A DNA stretch of 6,213 bases. It comes from Candidatus Melainabacteria bacterium GWA2_34_9 (lineage in GTDB: Bacteria > Cyanobacteriota > Vampirovibrionia > Gastranaerophilales > UBA9971). Location of the stretch: the NCBI GenBank assembly GCA_001784535.1, contig MFRJ01000024.1, positions 2,196 through 8,408 on the forward strand. Reading direction: 5' to 3'. Numbering within the stretch: the first letter of the stretch is position 1; the number at the start of each line of letters is the position of its first letter. Made by a program: the position numbers and the translations under genes. Below the pieces are notes generated by a model. That model had not been told where the DNA came from. It ran no database searches and saw only the letters and a list, made by a program, of their open reading frames with translations. This document shows positions 5,463-6,213 of this stretch, one piece after another.

Positions 5463-5948
5463 TTAAGCATCGTTTTTAGGTTCGTGAATTACTTTTAAAT
5501 AAGTTTGATTAGCTTTTCTAAGTCTTGTGCTGACAGTATTTCCTGCTTTTCTAAGAATATTTATTGCTAATTCAGGCTTTCTTTTGATTATTTTTTCAAA
5601 AGAAGCACAACCAAATCTTGTAACAGTTACGGGAGTTATGGTCATAATGCTTGCTGATCTTGTTCCGGGTGAAATCAGAGCCATTTCTCCAATTACCTGG
5701 GGAGCATTAAACTGTGCAAGCTGTTCTTGGTGTCCATCTTCTGCATTTTTTAATACTATTACAGAGCCATCCATTATAAAAAATAATGAATCCTGAACTT
5801 CACCTTCTCTAAAAATATACTTATTTTTATCATAATAATAAAGATCCAGCATTTCTGATAATATTTTAAGGTCTGCATCAGACAGATCATTAAAAAAAGG
5901 AATCCTTGCTATTTCATCAATTGTTAATTGTCTTGAATTTCTCGGCAT
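5463..5948 (-). CDS. Stand-alone cyclic-nucleotide-binding-domain (CRP N-domain-like) protein
   Basis: 161 residues. The start ATG is at 5948-5946, with AAAGG at 5962-5958 on the same strand about 9 nt upstream. Residues 14-40 (IARIPFFNDLSDADLKILSEML) are the typical N-terminal helix of the family. REGE at 47-50 and FFIMDGSVIV at 56-65 are the glycine-containing beta-roll strands. IGEMALISPGTRSASI at 86-101 is the phosphate-binding cassette with the conserved Glu88 and Arg97, so binding of cAMP or a similar nucleotide is plausible. About 45 residues follow as C-terminal helices, but there is no helix-turn-helix domain. It therefore looks like a sensor or regulatory subunit rather than a CRP/FNR-type transcription factor. 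It is convergent with the 54-aa gene (9-bp gap) and divergent from the gene at 6063. The effector and partner cannot be read from the sequence. Confidence 0.92.
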   Translation of the reverse strand: MPRNSRQLTIDEIARIPFFNDLSDADLKILSEMLDLYYYDKNKYIFREGEVQDSLFFIMDGSVIVLKNAEDGHQEQLAQFNAPQVIGEMALISPGTRSASIMTITPVTVTRFGCASFEKIIKRKPELAINILRKAGNTVSTRLRKANQTYLKVIHEPKNDA

Positions 5949-5984
5949 TGAATAAAACCTTTCATAAAATAATCTGGCTGTTTA

Positions 5985-5990
5985 ATTATA
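5985..5990 (-). promoter_or_regulatory. Candidate -10 element (TATAAT) for the cyclic-nucleotide-binding gene
   Basis: On the minus strand these bases read TATAAT, an exact -10 consensus, 37 nt upstream of the ATG at 5948. The -35 region is poor: TTGCTT occurs 20 nt upstream, which is longer than the usual 16-18 nt. In such AT-rich DNA exact TATAAT matches occur by chance, so support is limited. Confidence 0.35.
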
Positions 5991-6011
5991 TTAAATTTGA
6001 GCTTAATATAA
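5986..6011. promoter_or_regulatory. Perfect 9-bp inverted repeat in the divergent intergenic region; possible operator
   Basis: TTATATTAA (5986-5994) and TTAATATAA (6003-6011) are exact reverse complements separated by 8 nt (ATTTGAGC). The dyad overlaps the candidate -10 of the minus-strand gene and the candidate -35 (TTGAGC, 5997-6002) of the plus-strand gene. It is well placed for a dimeric regulator controlling both. The arms are purely A/T, so chance occurrence is possible. Confidence 0.35.
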
Positions 6012-6025
6012 AGCAAGATAATAAT
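5997..6025 (+). promoter_or_regulatory. Candidate promoter for the gene starting at 6063
   Basis: TTGAGC (5997-6002) and AATAAT (6020-6025) are spaced by 17 nt, matching sigma-70-type geometry with four of six and five of six consensus bases. It would give a leader of about 30 nt. AT richness lowers the weight of the match. Confidence 0.3.
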
Positions 6026-6062
6026 AAAAATAATTGTTTAAAGATTGGAATCTAACCAAATT

Positions 6063-6213
6063 ATGAAAATTACTACAGGCAATCTTGGCTTAGTATCATA
6101 TGCGTTTGAAGAATCATTTCGATATCTGGGATTTGAAATGATTCTGCCGCCTCTAACCAATTCACTTTCTCAAAAACTTGGCGAGGAAAATCTAAGGTCA
6201 GAATTATGTCACC
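6063..6213 (+). CDS. 5' end of a 2-hydroxyacyl-CoA dehydratase activase-related (DUF2229/COG3580-3581-like) protein
   Basis: The first 50 residues are visible before the window ends. The pattern is MKITTGNLG, an early segment ending in a Phe-Glu-Glu-Ser-Phe-Arg-Tyr-Leu-Gly stretch, then FEMILPPLTN, and a Cys-His at 49-50. This matches what I know of proteins annotated as CoA-substrate-specific enzyme activase or sugar kinase/HSP70-like (a short beta-strand, a helix, then a glycine and a 'v-i-PP-x-T' segment leading to a Cys-Pro-Lys-like motif). Those proteins are typical of anaerobes and may handle Fe-S-linked reductive activation, although most are uncharacterised. The ATG at 6063 is chosen because family members begin near this point. 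A TTG at 6045 is also in frame, but neither has a good Shine-Dalgarno (a weak TTGGAA lies about 12 nt upstream of the ATG). The identification rests on a short segment and is tentative. Confidence 0.6.
   Translation, partial: MKITTGNLGLVSYAFEESFRYLGFEMILPPLTNSLSQKLGEENLRSELCH

Noticed and set aside
5527..5796. A + strand open frame (89 aa) antisense to the cyclic-nucleotide-binding gene
   Set aside because: The opposite frame has a clear CNBD with conserved phosphate-binding cassette, so this is a shadow.
1..6213. CRISPR array, tRNA, rRNA, insertion sequence or attachment site
   Set aside because: No regularly spaced direct repeats outside the coding repeat, no cloverleaf or transposase-like sequence or terminal inverted repeats were seen.

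Overview
This is an AT-rich window with tightly packed genes, and all but one are on the + strand. Several ribosome binding sites are AAGGA-like and all complete genes start with ATG. It carries two radical SAM/SPASM enzymes and the start of a protein resembling the 2-hydroxyacyl-CoA dehydratase activase (DUF2229/COG3580-3581) group. Together these suggest a low-GC anaerobe. A gut-type lineage such as Gastranaerophilales/Melainabacteria or a Firmicute-like anaerobe would fit, but nothing here fixes the taxonomy and there is no rRNA or housekeeping marker.

Layout: (1) 1-276 is the 3' end of a Tyr/Ser/Pro-rich protein of unknown function, followed by a perfect 12-bp stem-loop (312-340). (2) 375-995 and 1025-1591 are tandem paralogues, each with one N-terminal hydrophobic segment and a conserved eight-cysteine pattern that includes two CxxC pairs. 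(3) 1578-2651 is a radical SAM/SPASM protein whose start overlaps the second paralogue by 14 nt. (4) 2695-3216 is a Sec-signal-bearing, Pro/Lys-rich protein with three copies of a 17-residue motif of the form Y-[VT]-T-x-Y-G-V-x-x-x-x-D-I-x-x-x-Y. (5) 3238-4452 is a second, different radical SAM/SPASM protein. (6) 4513-5277 and 5289-5453 are an orphan 254-aa protein and a 54-aa acidic/aromatic peptide. (7) 5463-5948 on the minus strand is a stand-alone cyclic-nucleotide-binding-domain protein that converges on the preceding genes. (8) From 6063 a divergent gene runs off the right edge.

The most interesting part is 375-4452. Two Cys-rich membrane or secreted proteins, two radical SAM/SPASM enzymes of the peptide/protein-modifying type and an exported repeat protein sit in one apparent transcription unit. 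My working inference is a post-translational modification system in which one or both radical SAM enzymes act on the repeats of the 2695-3216 product, or on the cysteine-rich paralogues. No dedicated transporter, peptidase or PqqD-like recognition domain is recognisable in the window, so this remains a hypothesis. The 54-aa peptide also contains an Asn-Phe-Pro-Asp stretch reminiscent of the repeats, which makes it a weak second substrate candidate.

The right end carries a regulatory-looking intergenic region (5949-6062) between divergent genes, with a perfect 9-bp inverted repeat overlapping candidate promoter elements for both directions.
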